Shown: one piece after another, positions 10,792 to 21,233 of the stretch
Position numbering within the stretch: the stretch's first letter is position 1
Layout: each line of letters starts with the position of its first letter
Assembly: GCA_937925855.1 (NCBI GenBank)
Contig: CALAMO010000001.1
Location: forward strand, 1-64,000
From: an uncultured Thiotrichaceae bacterium
GTDB lineage: Bacteria > Pseudomonadota > Gammaproteobacteria > Thiotrichales > Thiotrichaceae
Length of the DNA: 64,000 nt
Direction of reading: 5' to 3'
Program-made: the position numbers and the translations under genes
The notes under the pieces: model-generated
What the model was told of the DNA's origin: nothing
The model's input: the letters and a program-made list of their open reading frames with translations, nothing else
The model's database searches: none

Positions 10792-11931
10792 ATGAAAATT
10801 GCATTCATCGCAATCAAAGGCATTGATGTTATTGGCGGCATCGAAACATACACCGTTGAGTTAGGCAAAAGGCTGGTTCAGGCCGGCCACCAGGTCATCG
10901 TCTACTGTATAAAAAGCCCAGCCCACCGTGTTCCTTTCAGCCACGAAGGCATTTTATTTTATCCGCTGCCCACCCTACACCACAAATATCTGGAAAAAAT
11001 AACGTTGGTTTTTCTTGCCAGCCTGCACCAATTTAGTATACCAAAGCTGGATGTGGTGCATTACCACGCCGTTGGGCCCAGTATTTTTTCCTTTATCCCA
11101 CGCCTCTTTGGCCGTTATACCGTCTTCCAAAGCCACGGTCACGAGTGGGAGCGCTCCTCCTGGAACGGGATGGCTCGTTTGTTTTTCCGTCTAGCTGAAA
11201 CCGCCACCTTTTTATTTGTTAATGACGCGAGTGCGGTCTCAAAGAACCTCAAACACTATTACGAGCATAAGTACCAAAAGCAGGTCACTTACATTCCGTC
11301 CGGCATCACACCGCGCAGCCCGCAGCGGCTTCAACAAAATTTGCATTATGGCGTGCAGCCGCAAGGCTATTTTCTCTATGTTGGCCGCCTATCCAGAGAA
11401 AAGCGCATTGAAGACCTGATTCAGGCCTATCAACGCATTCCCAACTGTCCGCTTAAGTTGGTCATTGTGGGCAAAGAACGTCCAGAAGATAAAGCTTACG
11501 TCAATGAGCTTAAGCAATTAAGCCAGACAAACGCCCATATTATTTTTACCGGGGCCGCCTACGGTGACGCCCTGATAGAGTGGTATAGCAATGCGTTCAC
11601 CTACGTGCTGCCGTCGGCGATAGAGGGTTTACCGATTACCCTGCTGGAGGCCATGAGTTTCTCACGCTGCTGTATTGCCAGTGATATTCCTGCCAATGCT
11701 GAGGCATTAGCAGGTAAAGGTTTAATCTATCCACAGGGCGATATAGGCGCTCTGCAACAGCAGCTTGAGTACGTCATAAAACACCCTGATTTTGTAAGAA
11801 ACACGGGAGATACCCTGTTGCAACACGCTCACGATCACTATACCTGGGCAAGTATTACAGAAAAGTTCTCAAGGTTTTATCAGAAGAAAGCTTATATACA
11901 AACAGCCAGCAAAAGTGCGCCTGAGGTTTAG
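10792..11931 (+). CDS. GT4-type glycosyltransferase (EPS locus, second)
   Basis: Predicted GT-B glycosyltransferase. The N-terminal IGGIETYTVELGKRL is the usual acceptor-side glycine-rich start of the GT4 family. YVGRLSREKRIEDLIQAY and AIEGLPITLLEAMSFSRC (about residues 278-295) mark the donor domain with the E-x7-E motif. Length 379 aa. A ribosome site (GGAAAGGCACTTAA) precedes the ATG. It is followed after 8 nt by the chain-length regulator/kinase gene, so the two form one unit. Donor sugar unknown. Confidence 0.87.
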   Translation: MKIAFIAIKGIDVIGGIETYTVELGKRLVQAGHQVIVYCIKSPAHRVPFSHEGILFYPLPTLHHKYLEKITLVFLASLHQFSIPKLDVVHYHAVGPSIFSFIPRLFGRYTVFQSHGHEWERSSWNGMARLFFRLAETATFLFVNDASAVSKNLKHYYEHKYQKQVTYIPSGITPRSPQRLQQNLHYGVQPQGYFLYVGRLSREKRIEDLIQAYQRIPNCPLKLVIVGKERPEDKAYVNELKQLSQTNAHIIFTGAAYGDALIEWYSNAFTYVLPSAIEGLPITLLEAMSFSRCCIASDIPANAEALAGKGLIYPQGDIGALQQQLEYVIKHPDFVRNTGDTLLQHAHDHYTWASITEKFSRFYQKKAYIQTASKSAPEV

Positions 11932-11939
11932 CGGAAACA

Positions 11940-14228
11940 ATGATGAATAATGCCAACGCCCAACAGCCCGGTCAGCAACGGACACTTGATCTCATGGTGA
12001 CAGGTAATCAGGTCGAGATCTCACCTCAGCCAGCACCCACTTTAGCACTTTATAATGTCCAGGCGACTCAACCAACGGCCTCATTTTTGGACTGCTGGAC
12101 AGCCTGGAAAAAAGGCTTCAGGTACATTTTACTGCTAATGCTTATTTTCACCCTGTTAACGCTGGCCCTGGCACTGGTCACGAACAAGACTTATACTTCA
12201 AAAGCATCGCTTAAGATAGAAACTGACTATACCCGCATCCTGGACTATGATGTGGACACTTCACGCCCCCCCTCTTATATCAATGACGATGTATTTTACA
12301 ATACACAATATAAACTACTGCGCAGTCGTGACCTAGCGCAGCAGGTGATTACTGATCTCAGTCTTAGTGAAGCGCTACTCGCTGAGAAAAAGTACATCGC
12401 ACCCGTTTATAGCCTCAGTGGCTATTTACGAACCCAGCTAGAAATGCTCAAGCAAACACTGTTACCCAATGCTAGCAATGGCCGTAAAGAAATGATAACG
12501 CCAGAAGAGGTTTTCTTCCGCAATCTCACAATTAGCCCAGTCAGACGCTCACGTATCATTGATGTACACTACACGGCGCGCAGCCCAGAACAGGCTAAAC
12601 TCATCCTACAGTCCTATGTCCAGAACTTTATCGACTTACAACAGCTGAATCGCCTGGAAGCGACTGAGAAGGCCAAAGCGTATCTCAGTAAGCAAATTGC
12701 CGCCTCACGCGAAAAGATGCAAAGCGCTGAGAAAAAGCTGCTAGATTACGCACGCGCTAATAAAATTGTCGACACTAATAGCGATGTTTCCGTCATTGCG
12801 AATAATATTTCACTGCTGAATGAGGCCTATATTAAAGCAAAAAGCCGCCGGATTGATGCAGAAAGCCAGTTGCAGAATAAGCAAAATATCAGCACCATAC
12901 TTAACACAAACTCAGACCCTGTCATCCGTGTTAAAAAGCAGGAACTCAGCAGCTTACAGGCACAATACTCTGCCAAACTCAGCTTGTTTAAACCGGCCTA
13001 CCCCGCTATGCAGGAACTCAGACAGCAAATTAACCAACTGCAGGCATACATTAATCGAGAATCCAGCAGCGTGCAGCAGAACACCTCACGCAATATGCAG
13101 GCAAATTACCAGGCGGCCTTAGAAGAAGAGAAAAAATTAAACCGTGAAATTAAAAAACTGGAAAGTAACCTGCTGAAGTTTTATGAAAACAGCATCGGCT
13201 ATGCCGGCTTTAAACGCGATGTTGATATTTCACGCAAATTATATGAAGGCTTATTACAGCGTCTAAAAGAGATCAGCGTCATTGGCCCTGTGCCCGATGA
13301 CAACATCACAGTCGTCGATAGTCCTATATCTCCAGCGCGCCGAGATGGCCTGAGCTACGCGAAATACCTAGCGTTGGGCGGCCTGCTAGGCTTCATCTTT
13401 TATAGCTTTATCATTTGCCTGCGCGAAATGTTTAAGCCTAAAGTGCGTAACGAAAGCGGACTCTCCGCACTGTCGCGTTACCCAATATTGACCTCTGTTC
13501 CAAAAGTCAGCAGCGCTTGGTTTGGCCTACAAACACTGGGGAAACGGGATGCTTTCAACCCCGGCGTCGCGGAGTCATTTCGCTATCTGCGCACCATGCT
13601 ACAAATGGGACACGCAGGCAGAATGCCACAGGTGCTACACATTACTAGCCCTAGTCAGAGCGATGGCAAAAGTACGGTCGGCCTATTTTTGGCCGTATCG
13701 CTCACAAATACCGGCAAAAGAGTGTTGTTGATTGATGCGGATCTGCGTAAACCCAGTCTGCATAAAAAACTTGGGCTTAGGAATGACCTTGGCCTGAGTA
13801 ACTATTTGTATAATAATGAAATGGAGGCTTACAAATCGCATTTGCCGGGTTCATCACTGTTTTTCAGGCTGATCACGGCTGGACCTGCCGTTAATGACCC
13901 GGTGGACACGCTGAACTCTGAGCGTTTTGACCGCCTTATCGCTAGCAGTCGCCGAGTCTTTGATCACATCATCATCGATAGCCCACCAGTCCTAGGTATG
14001 GCTGATGCAAAGGTCATTGCGCGCCAGGCGGATACGACCTTACTCGTCATCGCCAATAACAGGACTTATAAAGCTGATGTCCAAACCACGATTAGCAGGC
14101 TGGAAAGCGGCGGCGTGCTGATTGCAGGCTTGATTTGTAATTATGCGGATCGCAGCTTTTCTAAACACTATTACAACACCGCCTATAGTGATGGTCGGGC
14201 GCTGATTGCGCTAAGTGATCGCCGCTGA
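11940..14228 (+). CDS. Polysaccharide co-polymerase / bacterial tyrosine autokinase (Wzc-like)
   Basis: Inner-membrane protein controlling polysaccharide chain length and export. A Wzz domain begins after residue 50 (membrane segment GFRYILLLMLIFTLLTLALA), followed by a long coiled-coil periplasmic part and a second membrane segment near residue 480. The cytoplasmic kinase domain has Walker A SQSDGKST (about 570), Walker A' LLIDADLRKPS (about 597) and Walker B HIIIDSPPVL (about 677). A tyrosine cluster (CNYADRSFSKHYYNTAY) near the C terminus is the expected autophosphorylation site. The Walker A carries SDGKS where many family members have GEGKS. Length 762 aa fits Wzc/EpsF proteins. No cognate Wzb phosphatase or Wza exporter gene is adjacent. 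Confidence 0.9.
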   Translation: MMNNANAQQPGQQRTLDLMVTGNQVEISPQPAPTLALYNVQATQPTASFLDCWTAWKKGFRYILLLMLIFTLLTLALALVTNKTYTSKASLKIETDYTRILDYDVDTSRPPSYINDDVFYNTQYKLLRSRDLAQQVITDLSLSEALLAEKKYIAPVYSLSGYLRTQLEMLKQTLLPNASNGRKEMITPEEVFFRNLTISPVRRSRIIDVHYTARSPEQAKLILQSYVQNFIDLQQLNRLEATEKAKAYLSKQIAASREKMQSAEKKLLDYARANKIVDTNSDVSVIANNISLLNEAYIKAKSRRIDAESQLQNKQNISTILNTNSDPVIRVKKQELSSLQAQYSAKLSLFKPAYPAMQELRQQINQLQAYINRESSSVQQNTSRNMQANYQAALEEEKKLNREIKKLESNLLKFYENSIGYAGFKRDVDISRKLYEGLLQRLKEISVIGPVPDDNITVVDSPISPARRDGLSYAKYLALGGLLGFIFYSFIICLREMFKPKVRNESGLSALSRYPILTSVPKVSSAWFGLQTLGKRDAFNPGVAESFRYLRTMLQMGHAGRMPQVLHITSPSQSDGKSTVGLFLAVSLTNTGKRVLLIDADLRKPSLHKKLGLRNDLGLSNYLYNNEMEAYKSHLPGSSLFFRLITAGPAVNDPVDTLNSERFDRLIASSRRVFDHIIIDSPPVLGMADAKVIARQADTTLLVIANNRTYKADVQTTISRLESGGVLIAGLICNYADRSFSKHYYNTAYSDGRALIALSDRR

Positions 14229-14231
14229 CGT

Positions 14232-15242
14232 TTAAGCAGGCGACTCAGCAATAATCACTGCCCGCTGCGGCGCAGGATAGCCCTCAATCGTCAGCTGTTG
14301 ATCCACTGGATCAAGAAAATCACGCAGTGACTCAAACCGCATCCAGTCGGTGCTGCGCTGCTCTTCAACCGTGGTTTGGGTCACATCCACCGTCCGAATG
14401 TACACAAAACCCAATCGCCGCAACCATAGCTCCAGCATGAGCGGCGACGGAATAAACCAGACGTTACGCATTTTAGCGTAGCGCTGCTCGGGCATGAGTG
14501 CGGTATGCACATCACCCTCGACCACCAGCGTTTCTAGCACCAGCTCTCCCCCTGGTCGCAGCGCCTGTTTTAACTCCTGCAGATGTTGTAGCGGCGAACG
14601 GCGGTGATAGAGTACCCCCATGGAAAACACCGTATCGAAGCCATTGGCCTTAAAATCCGGCAGGTCTTCACTGCGCAGCGGCAGCAGGTGCACCGGAGCT
14701 ACAGGCAGATAGCGCTTAATACTGTGGAACTGCATGAGGAAAAATAAACTGGGGTCAATACCCAAAACCTGGCGCGCCCCCGCACCGTGCATGCGCCAGA
14801 GGTGATAGCCGCTTCCACAGCCAACATCAAGCACGGCACGACCGCTAAGATCAGACAGATGCGGCAACACCCGCGCCCATTTCCAATCGGAACGCCATTC
14901 GGTATCGATAGGCACACCAAATAGCTCAAACGGTCCTTTGCGCCATGGAATAAAGGTCTGGAGTAATTCATACAGCTGGGTGCGCTGTGCTGTCGTCGCG
15001 TCTTGCTGCTGGCCGATTTGCACCCGGCCCGAGTCTAAACAATAGGCGGAGGCTTGGATGGCAGGCAGTGCGTCAAGGGCCGCCAGCCATTCCCGGCGCT
15101 TCCCGTGCGGGCGGGTGAAGACAATCTCCTCAATTTGTGCGGCCAAGGTCGCGGGCCACTGCGGTAACTCACCCGTTGCCATGGCGGTATACAAGCGTTC
15201 CAACTGCTGATCCAACAGCTTGCGCTTCAGAGGAGCCGTCAT
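14232..15242 (-). CDS. cmoB: tRNA U34 carboxymethyltransferase CmoB
   Basis: Transfers the carboxymethyl group from carboxy-SAM to 5-hydroxyuridine at tRNA position 34, giving cmo5U. The Rossmann motif VLDVGCGSGYHLWRM (about residues 136-150), the preceding RSDWKWARVLPHL and the later GVLYHRRSPLQHL match CmoB closely. Length 336 aa versus about 323 in E. coli. It starts 7 nt after yejE and is probably co-transcribed. The partner cmoA, which makes the cofactor and often sits next to cmoB, is not in this window. Confidence 0.95.
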   Translation of the reverse strand: MTAPLKRKLLDQQLERLYTAMATGELPQWPATLAAQIEEIVFTRPHGKRREWLAALDALPAIQASAYCLDSGRVQIGQQQDATTAQRTQLYELLQTFIPWRKGPFELFGVPIDTEWRSDWKWARVLPHLSDLSGRAVLDVGCGSGYHLWRMHGAGARQVLGIDPSLFFLMQFHSIKRYLPVAPVHLLPLRSEDLPDFKANGFDTVFSMGVLYHRRSPLQHLQELKQALRPGGELVLETLVVEGDVHTALMPEQRYAKMRNVWFIPSPLMLELWLRRLGFVYIRTVDVTQTTVEEQRSTDWMRFESLRDFLDPVDQQLTIEGYPAPQRAVIIAESPA

Positions 15243-15249
15243 AAAGTGT

Positions 15250-16275
15250 TTATCTTTTTACCAAACGCGGATCAAAGGCATCGCGCACGCCCTCGCCGAT
15301 AAAAACCAGCAGCATGGTCATAATCCCAATCGAGAAAAAGGCCGACAGCCACAGCCAGGGAGCCTGAATGTTATTTTTACCCTGTGCTAAAATTTCACCC
15401 AAGCTGGCCGAACCTGGCGGCAGGCCAAAGCCCAGAAAATCCAGCCCCACCAGTGTGGTCACAGAGCCACTCAATACCAGCGGCATAAAGGTCATAGTCG
15501 CAACCATCGCATTGGGTAAGATATGCTTAAACATGATGCGTCGATCGTTCATACCCATGACTTTTGCGGCTTTCACATAATCAAAATTGCGGCAGCGTAA
15601 AAATTCTGCACGCACCACACCGACAAATCCCATCCAGCTAAACAACAGCAGAAACACCAGCAGAATCCAAAAGCTGGGGCGAATAATACTGGCTAAAATA
15701 ATCAGCATATACAGCTGAGGCATACTGCCCCAAACTTCGATAAAACGCTGAAAAATGAGATCGATCCAGCCGCCGTAATACCCCTGCACCGCACCGGCCG
15801 CCACGCCAATAATGGCGGAGGCAAGAGTCAGCGTGAAACCAAACAGCACCGAAATGCGAAAGCCGTATAGCACGCGCGCAAATAGATCATGCGCCTGCTC
15901 GTCGGTGCCCCAGATATTTTTGCTATCGGGTGCTGACGGTGCCGGGCTGTCAAGATCATCGATTAACGTGCGGTGATTGTAGGGAATGGGCGGAAATAGG
16001 TACCAGCCTTTTTCATTGATGAGTTCCTGCACGAAAGGGTCTTTATAGTCCGCTGTGGTCTCGAACTCACCGCCAAATTGTGTCTCCGGGTAATCTTTAA
16101 ACACTGGGAAATAGTACGCCTGCTCGTAGGCTACAATCAGAGGCTTATCATTCGCAATCAGTTCAGCGAATAGACTGATGACAAAAACCACACCGAAAAT
16201 CCACAGTGACCACACCGCCTTTCGGTTGGCGCGGAACCGCTCTACTCGCCGCTGATTAACCCCTGATAAGCTCAT
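15250..16275 (-). CDS. yejE: Peptide ABC transporter permease YejE
   Basis: Inner-membrane permease of a YejABEF-type importer for oligopeptides (microcin C in E. coli). One N-terminal membrane segment ([18 protein letters not shown]), a long periplasmic stretch with [19 protein letters not shown], then five membrane segments and the permease EAA loop ([21 protein letters not shown]). Length 341 aa is typical. Its start overlaps the yejB stop by 4 bases. Confidence 0.92.
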   Translation of the reverse strand: MSLSGVNQRRVERFRANRKAVWSLWIFGVVFVISLFAELIANDKPLIVAYEQAYYFPVFKDYPETQFGGEFETTADYKDPFVQELINEKGWYLFPPIPYNHRTLIDDLDSPAPSAPDSKNIWGTDEQAHDLFARVLYGFRISVLFGFTLTLASAIIGVAAGAVQGYYGGWIDLIFQRFIEVWGSMPQLYMLIILASIIRPSFWILLVFLLLFSWMGFVGVVRAEFLRCRNFDYVKAAKVMGMNDRRIMFKHILPNAMVATMTFMPLVLSGSVTTLVGLDFLGFGLPPGSASLGEILAQGKNNIQAPWLWLSAFFSIGIMTMLLVFIGEGVRDAFDPRLVKR

Positions 16276-17369
16276 CCACGTGCCTCAAAATCAATGCGCG
16301 GATCAACCACGGTATACATCAGATCGCCAATTAGGCTTATGACCAGCCCAAGAAACGTAAAAATATACAGCGTACCAAACATAACGGGGTAATCACGCCC
16401 CAGCGCCGCTTCCAACCCTAACAAACCCAAGCCCTCCAATGAGAATATTACTTCAATCAGCACCGAGCCGGTGAATAAAATACCAATCAGCGTCGCTGGA
16501 AAGCCCGCAATAATAATCAGCATCGCATTGCGAAAGACGTGGTGATACATAATACGGCGTTCGCTATTGCCCTTAGCCCGCGCCGTCAACACATATTGCT
16601 TACCGATCTCATCTAAGAACGAGTTCTTAGTCAATAAGGTAAGACCGACTAGGCTGCCGATCGTGAGTGCAATTGTCGGCAAGGTAATATGCCAAAGATA
16701 ATCCAGCATTTTCCCCCAGAGACTCATTTCTTCCCAACTATCGGAGGTCAACCCACGCAGTGGAAACCAGTCCAGATAATTACCGCCTGCAAACACAATC
16801 ACTAGCATAACCGCAAACAAAAAGCCGGGGATCGCACTGAGCGCAATTAACACCGTAGTGCTGGTCGAATCAAAGCGTCCCGCATAATGCCGCGCCTTAT
16901 AGACCCCCAGCGGAATGCAGATCAGGTAAATCAGCGCCGTACTCCACAAACCGAGCGAGATTGATACCGGCATACGATCCACCACCAAGTCCACCACCGA
17001 AGAGCCTTTAAAAAAACTATCGCCGAAATCAAACAGCACATAGTTCTTCAGCATCATAAAGTAACGTTCGTGCAGTGGCTTATCAAAGCCAAAGCGCTGC
17101 TCAATTTCTTTGATTATCGCGGGGTCTAAGCCCTGTGACCCCCGGTACTCACTGCCTTTACTTTCCTCGCTCGCGCTAATATCCGCCACATCATCCTGAT
17201 TAGCACCGCTCATGCGGTCAATAGCCGAATTATCAATACCCTGTAGCTGCGCCATCGCCTGTTCAACCGGGCCACCCGGCGCCAGTTGAATGACAAAAAA
17301 ATTAAGCGTGATAATCGCCCACAGCGTAGGGATCATCAGCAGCAAACGCCGGATAATATAAGCGGTCAT
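16272..17369 (-). CDS. yejB: Peptide ABC transporter permease YejB
   Basis: Second permease of the YejABE importer. Starts [17 protein letters not shown] with the [14 protein letters not shown] continuation usual for DppB/YejB proteins. The EAA loop is seen at [22 protein letters not shown] (read in two parts around residue 265). Length 365 aa equals the E. coli protein within one residue. It lies 10 nt after yejA and overlaps yejE. Confidence 0.92.
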   Translation of the reverse strand: MTAYIIRRLLLMIPTLWAIITLNFFVIQLAPGGPVEQAMAQLQGIDNSAIDRMSGANQDDVADISASEESKGSEYRGSQGLDPAIIKEIEQRFGFDKPLHERYFMMLKNYVLFDFGDSFFKGSSVVDLVVDRMPVSISLGLWSTALIYLICIPLGVYKARHYAGRFDSTSTTVLIALSAIPGFLFAVMLVIVFAGGNYLDWFPLRGLTSDSWEEMSLWGKMLDYLWHITLPTIALTIGSLVGLTLLTKNSFLDEIGKQYVLTARAKGNSERRIMYHHVFRNAMLIIIAGFPATLIGILFTGSVLIEVIFSLEGLGLLGLEAALGRDYPVMFGTLYIFTFLGLVISLIGDLMYTVVDPRIDFEARG

Positions 17370-17379
17370 GTCGACGGCA

Positions 17380-19212
17380 CTACTCGTTATTCAGGGCTTT
17401 ATCAGGGTCAAACCACCAAGCACCGTCGCCGAGTGAATACTTAGGCGTTCGCTCTGGCTTAGCAAACTTATCCCAATGCGCGATGCGGAACTTACTAATA
17501 TGCCACTGCGGCACGATGTAATAGCTATGGGTCAAGACGCGGTCAATCGCCCGCCCCAAAGCCAGCAGTTTATCTTCGTCCTGCTCTTCCTGATAATTCA
17601 AAATTTCATCCATCAGAAAGTCGATGGTTGGATCATCAATATTATTGCGGTTGTGACTCGACTTTAAGCTTTCAGAATGCCATTTCTGGCGAGTACCCGA
17701 GCTGGGATAAGAATTAGCGCGGTAGCTGCTGGAAATCATATCAAAATCATAGTTGGTCACGCGATCTGAGTACTGGCTAGCGTCTACCGTACGGATGTTC
17801 ATTTTAATACCCGCTTTCTTGAGCGTTTTTTCATAGGCCAAGGCAATTTTTTCAAAGCTGGGACTCACCAAGAGCATTTCAAACTCAAACGGTTTTCCGG
17901 TTTCCTTGTGCACCAACTTTTGATTTTTTACTTCCCAACCCGCTGCTTTAAATAAGCGCAGTGCCGCCCGCAGGTTTTTGCGTACATTACCCTTGCCATC
18001 GGTGACCGGCAGCTTAAATTCTTCGGTGAAGACCGAGTCAGGAATCTTCCCCCGGAGCGGTTCAAGAAACGCTAACTCCGCCGCCGAAGGTAAACCACTA
18101 GCCCGGTATTTTGTATTGGTGAAGAAGCTATCAGTGCGAGTGTACTGGCCATAAAACAGATTCTTATTCATCCATTCAAAATCCATCAGCAGCGTGATGG
18201 CCTTGCGCACTCGGACGTCTTTAAACAGATCACGTTTCAGGTTGAACACAAAGCCCTGTGCACCCAGCGGAATATTGTGCGGCACTTCCAGTTTTAAAAC
18301 TCGGCCATCCTCAATCGCCGGGAACACATAGTCATTAGCCCAGCGCTTCGCCGTGTTCTCATTCCACTTATCAATTTTACCAGCCTTAAACGCTTCAAAA
18401 GCCACCGTTTCATCGCGGTAGTAGTCATAGCGCACCGCATCCTCATTCAGCAAACCCTGCATGCTCGGCAGGTCTTTGGCCCAGTAATTGTCAATGCGGC
18501 TGACCACTTCGTACTTGCCAAATTCATAGTCGCTAATTCGATAAGCGCTGCTACCAACCGGTACTATTTTCAACGGTTCATTGAGCTTATGATCCTTCCA
18601 GAAGTGTTCCGGCAGCACCGGAAAACCACACAGCGCCATCATGCGAGACTTATCGCGCTTCCCCTCAGCCAGACTAAATTTAATTTTATTGTCTGCCAGA
18701 ATTTCAATGTTTTCGACATAGCTGTAATACGCCTTCAACCCCGGCAAGCCCTCTTCCAGCAGCTTATTGAAGGTAAATTTCACATCCTCTGGTCGAATCG
18801 GTTTACCGTCTTGAAACGTCGCCCGCTCATCAATATGAAAAGTGATCCAAGATGAGTCCTCAGCATAGCTAATTTTTTTCGCAATTAAAGGATAGTAGGC
18901 ATTTAAGTCATCGGATGAAGACGTCATCAGATCGTCGTATATCAAGCGCGAACCGTAGGACGAATCCCCGCGCGTGGCATATGAATTGAAGCTGTCAAAC
19001 GTACCGCGCTTCCACTCAACTATCGTGCCCCCCTGCGGTGCTTGCGGATTAGCATAGCCAAAATGGGTAAAGTCTGGCGGGTAAAAGGGTTTACCGCGCA
19101 GTGATATCGTAGTGGCTTCGATTACGTTCGGTTCGGCAGCCTGTGCCTGAATAGCTGGTAGGGTGAGTGCCATAGCACAAGTTAGCAGCAGCGGATATAG
19201 AATTGGCTTCAT
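17380..19212 (-). CDS. yejA: Periplasmic oligopeptide-binding protein YejA
   Basis: Solute-binding protein that delivers peptides to YejBE. A signal peptide ([20 protein letters not shown], cleavage near AQAAEP) is followed by the SBP_bac_5 fold with [24 protein letters not shown] (about residues 120-145). The family motif lies at the expected distance. I start at 19212; an in-frame ATG at 19224 would add only MDGR. About 610 aa, as usual for YejA. First gene of yejA-yejB-yejE-cmoB. No yejF ATPase gene follows, so the energising subunit must be encoded elsewhere. Confidence 0.92.
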   Translation of the reverse strand: MKPILYPLLLTCAMALTLPAIQAQAAEPNVIEATTISLRGKPFYPPDFTHFGYANPQAPQGGTIVEWKRGTFDSFNSYATRGDSSYGSRLIYDDLMTSSSDDLNAYYPLIAKKISYAEDSSWITFHIDERATFQDGKPIRPEDVKFTFNKLLEEGLPGLKAYYSYVENIEILADNKIKFSLAEGKRDKSRMMALCGFPVLPEHFWKDHKLNEPLKIVPVGSSAYRISDYEFGKYEVVSRIDNYWAKDLPSMQGLLNEDAVRYDYYRDETVAFEAFKAGKIDKWNENTAKRWANDYVFPAIEDGRVLKLEVPHNIPLGAQGFVFNLKRDLFKDVRVRKAITLLMDFEWMNKNLFYGQYTRTDSFFTNTKYRASGLPSAAELAFLEPLRGKIPDSVFTEEFKLPVTDGKGNVRKNLRAALRLFKAAGWEVKNQKLVHKETGKPFEFEMLLVSPSFEKIALAYEKTLKKAGIKMNIRTVDASQYSDRVTNYDFDMISSSYRANSYPSSGTRQKWHSESLKSSHNRNNIDDPTIDFLMDEILNYQEEQDEDKLLALGRAIDRVLTHSYYIVPQWHISKFRIAHWDKFAKPERTPKYSLGDGAWWFDPDKALNNE

Positions 19213-19567
19213 ACGTCCATCCATTCTTTGTTAAATTTTGTGCGCGTAAAAATTGCGTGCAAATTCTGTAGATTAATTATAAAGCGCAACGCGCTCGTGC
19301 GCCAATACCCCGGAACCACTGTTACAAACGCTGCTACAACCACTATCGCACTGGCACTTCGGTATCATTCCAAAGCTTATCCCTGCAACCCCGCAGCGCG
19401 GTATACAAGGTCTGCATTTATGTTATTGCGTCAAAACACTTCGTGGCATTAAAACCACCCTTCATCCCTAAAGCGCGCTAAGCTTAGTGAGTACATAGCC
19501 TAACATTATCCATAGAATTTATTTATGAAAATTTATTAAAAAATACAAACCCTGAGGGAAGAGAGCC
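19213..19567. promoter_or_regulatory. Intergenic region upstream of yejA
   Basis: About 355 bases with the leftward yejA promoter and, on the right, an AT-rich stretch (about 19500-19550) that is a likely promoter for the short ORF at 19568. An open frame at 19228-19452 has no ribosome site or recognisable content and is not called. Confidence 0.3.
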
Positions 19568-19636
19568 ATGAAGCATTTGGTCATTGTGTGTACGCTCGCG
19601 CTGATCGCGATATTCAGTGCACCCATTCAATTCTAG
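19568..19636 (+). CDS. Putative 22-residue hydrophobic peptide
   Basis: ATG at 19568 is preceded by CCTGAGGGAAGAGAGCC, a strong purine-rich ribosome site, and by an AT-rich candidate promoter. The product MKHLVIVCTLALIAIFSAP plus IQF is a single hydrophobic segment, like a bare signal peptide or small membrane peptide. It could be a functional small protein, a leader peptide, or the surviving start of a decayed secreted-protein gene; nothing in the frame after the TAG at 19634-19636 restores a longer protein. I recognise no family. Confidence 0.35.
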   Translation: MKHLVIVCTLALIAIFSAPIQF

Positions 19637-19775
19637 CGCCATGACTACTGTCCAACCGCGAACTATTCCTAATTATCCGGCACACAAATACGCCTAGCAA
19701 GCTAAGGTCAAATCGGGCGGTAGTAGTTACTGAGTGGCAGCGGATTGCTGTGGATCCAGCCTCAAAAAACTGGAA

Positions 19776-20144
19776 TTAAGCTGCTGCCCGGTTGCGGCAA
19801 GACGAGCGAGTGCGAGTGGGTAATAGCACGGGGGTATGAATATCCAGCACCTCACCAAGACCTACGTCAGGCAGATTGCGCCTGAGCGTAACAATTTCCA
19901 GATGATTACTGCTAATAAACCAGTGGATATAGTCTGCCAATTCAGTGCTTAACGCACCAAAATTCACGTATACGCTGCAACCATAAACATCACACTGACG
20001 CGGGTACAGATGCTCAGAATAACGCATGACCCGCTTAAGCGGATCAAAAGTGGCGCCGGTTTCACATAGGCGTTCTGACCAGTTAGATGGTCGAAACTTC
20101 TGACCATTAATGTAACCGGAGATGATGCATTGACCCTGTTTCAT
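19776..20144 (-). CDS. DUF3579 domain protein
   Basis: Small cytoplasmic protein of unknown function. GQKFRPSNWSERLCETGATF near the N terminus and MRYSEHLYPRQCDVYGCSVYV match the conserved pattern of DUF3579 proteins, which are common in beta- and some gammaproteobacteria. The last 30 residues are poorly conserved. No Shine-Dalgarno precedes the ATG at 20144; the upstream sequence is a run of TTAATATTATTAAT, so the message may be leaderless or weakly translated. It is monocistronic between two gaps. Confidence 0.75.
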   Translation of the reverse strand: MKQGQCIISGYINGQKFRPSNWSERLCETGATFDPLKRVMRYSEHLYPRQCDVYGCSVYVNFGALSTELADYIHWFISSNHLEIVTLRRNLPDVGLGEVLDIHTPVLLPTRTRSSCRNRAAA

Positions 20145-20480
20145 ATTAATAATATTAATTACTCTGTAAACATGTGCTGCGCTTGAAAAACGATTTATTA
20201 TGCCACTACGCAGATCTGGTATACGACACCGTAATAGCGCGGACGTATGCTAACAGGGATAAATAAGCATGTACACCACTATCCCCAAACGGTAGCTGTT
20301 CGTGCACGACTGAAGGTTTATCTCACAAAAATGCCGCCAATTCGTATCAACCCAGCTGTTAACACTGTAAAAATGCGGCACGCTTAGCTGAACAGCTTGC
20401 GGCGTCATCCGCCACAAACTGTTCAGCTTACCCTAGTCGCGATATCACATAGAGCACGCTTACCGGTGGGCTTACCTGAA
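20145..20480. other. Intergenic region with DUF3579 promoter and a long stem-loop
   Basis: 336 bases. The left end is extremely AT-rich (alternating AATATT) and is the likely DUF3579 promoter. The right end carries the stem-loop at 20386-20428 after the cyclophilin gene. The 10-mers AAAATGCCGC and AAAATGCGGC occur around 20327 and 20370. No coding sequence seen. Confidence 0.3.
20386..20428 (-). terminator. 43-nt stem-loop downstream of the cyclophilin gene
   Basis: AGCTGAACAG, TTG and GGCG on the left arm pair with CGCC, CAA and CTGTTCAGCT on the right arm, giving 17 base pairs with two single C/A mismatches and a 5-nt loop. On the - strand the stem is followed 10-15 nt later by a T run (GCATTTTTACAG). 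It may be the terminator of the cyclophilin transcript, although the T run is distant, or a dispersed palindromic element. Confidence 0.5.
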
Positions 20481-21158
20481 TTATTTAATCAGGGTCACCT
20501 TATTCATAAGCACTGGCTCAGCCGGTACGTCCTGATGCATGCCGTGATTGCCAGTTTTAACACCAACAATGGCATCGACCACATCCATCCCCTCTGTCAC
20601 TTTACCGAATACCGCATACCCCCACCCCTGAGGTGTTTCGCTTTTATGGTTCAGGAAGGTATTATCAGCGACGTTAATAAAAAATTGTGAGCTGGCTGAG
20701 TGTGGTGCATTAGTCCGCGCCATCGCCAAGGTGCCGCGCTTATTTTCCAGGCCGTTATTCGCTTCATTTTGGATCGGAGCGCTGCTTTGCTTTTCGCTCA
20801 TATCGGGGTTCATCCCGCCGCCCTGCACCATAAAATTCGGAATCACGCGATGAAAGATGGTGCCATCGTAAAAGCCCTGCTCAACGTATGACACAAAATT
20901 TGCAGTGCTAAGCGGTGCATTTTCAGCATCCAGTTCAATCGTAATACTACCCTTACTGGTTTCGATTAATACATTGGGGTTTGCGGATGAATTTTCCTGT
21001 GACATACTGTCTCCTGATGATTGTGCGCTGCTTTGCGTATCAGCGACTTTGATAATGGCCCCGGCGGCAGACGTTGTATTGGCAGTAGTGTCGTTACAAG
21101 CTGCTAAGCCCAGGCTCAGTAGAAAAAAAATAGCTATAATCGGTTTCATTTGCGTCAT
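20481..21158 (-). CDS. Peptidyl-prolyl cis-trans isomerase, cyclophilin lipoprotein
   Basis: Cyclophilin-type proline isomerase, probably anchored by lipid in the periplasm. The N terminus is a lipoprotein signal ([17 protein letters not shown], with lipobox cysteine at residue 21), followed by a Ser/Thr/Asn-rich linker to about residue 60. The catalytic domain shows [26 protein letters not shown] and [16 protein letters not shown]. It resembles PpiA/PpiB. The start may be the ATG at 21149 instead, a difference of three residues. Divergent from the alkyltransferase-like gene. Confidence 0.9.
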   Translation of the reverse strand: MTQMKPIIAIFFLLSLGLAACNDTTANTTSAAGAIIKVADTQSSAQSSGDSMSQENSSANPNVLIETSKGSITIELDAENAPLSTANFVSYVEQGFYDGTIFHRVIPNFMVQGGGMNPDMSEKQSSAPIQNEANNGLENKRGTLAMARTNAPHSASSQFFINVADNTFLNHKSETPQGWGYAVFGKVTEGMDVVDAIVGVKTGNHGMHQDVPAEPVLMNKVTLIK

Positions 21159-21233
21159 TTCTCGCCTGTTATCATTAAGCAGCGCGCATCATAGCCCATC
21201 TACCCCGTGCACTCCATTAAACCTACCGATCCT

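Noticed and set aside
19228-19452. 74-codon frame upstream of yejA
   Set aside because: Starts four bases from the yejA frame, no ribosome site, no recognisable content.
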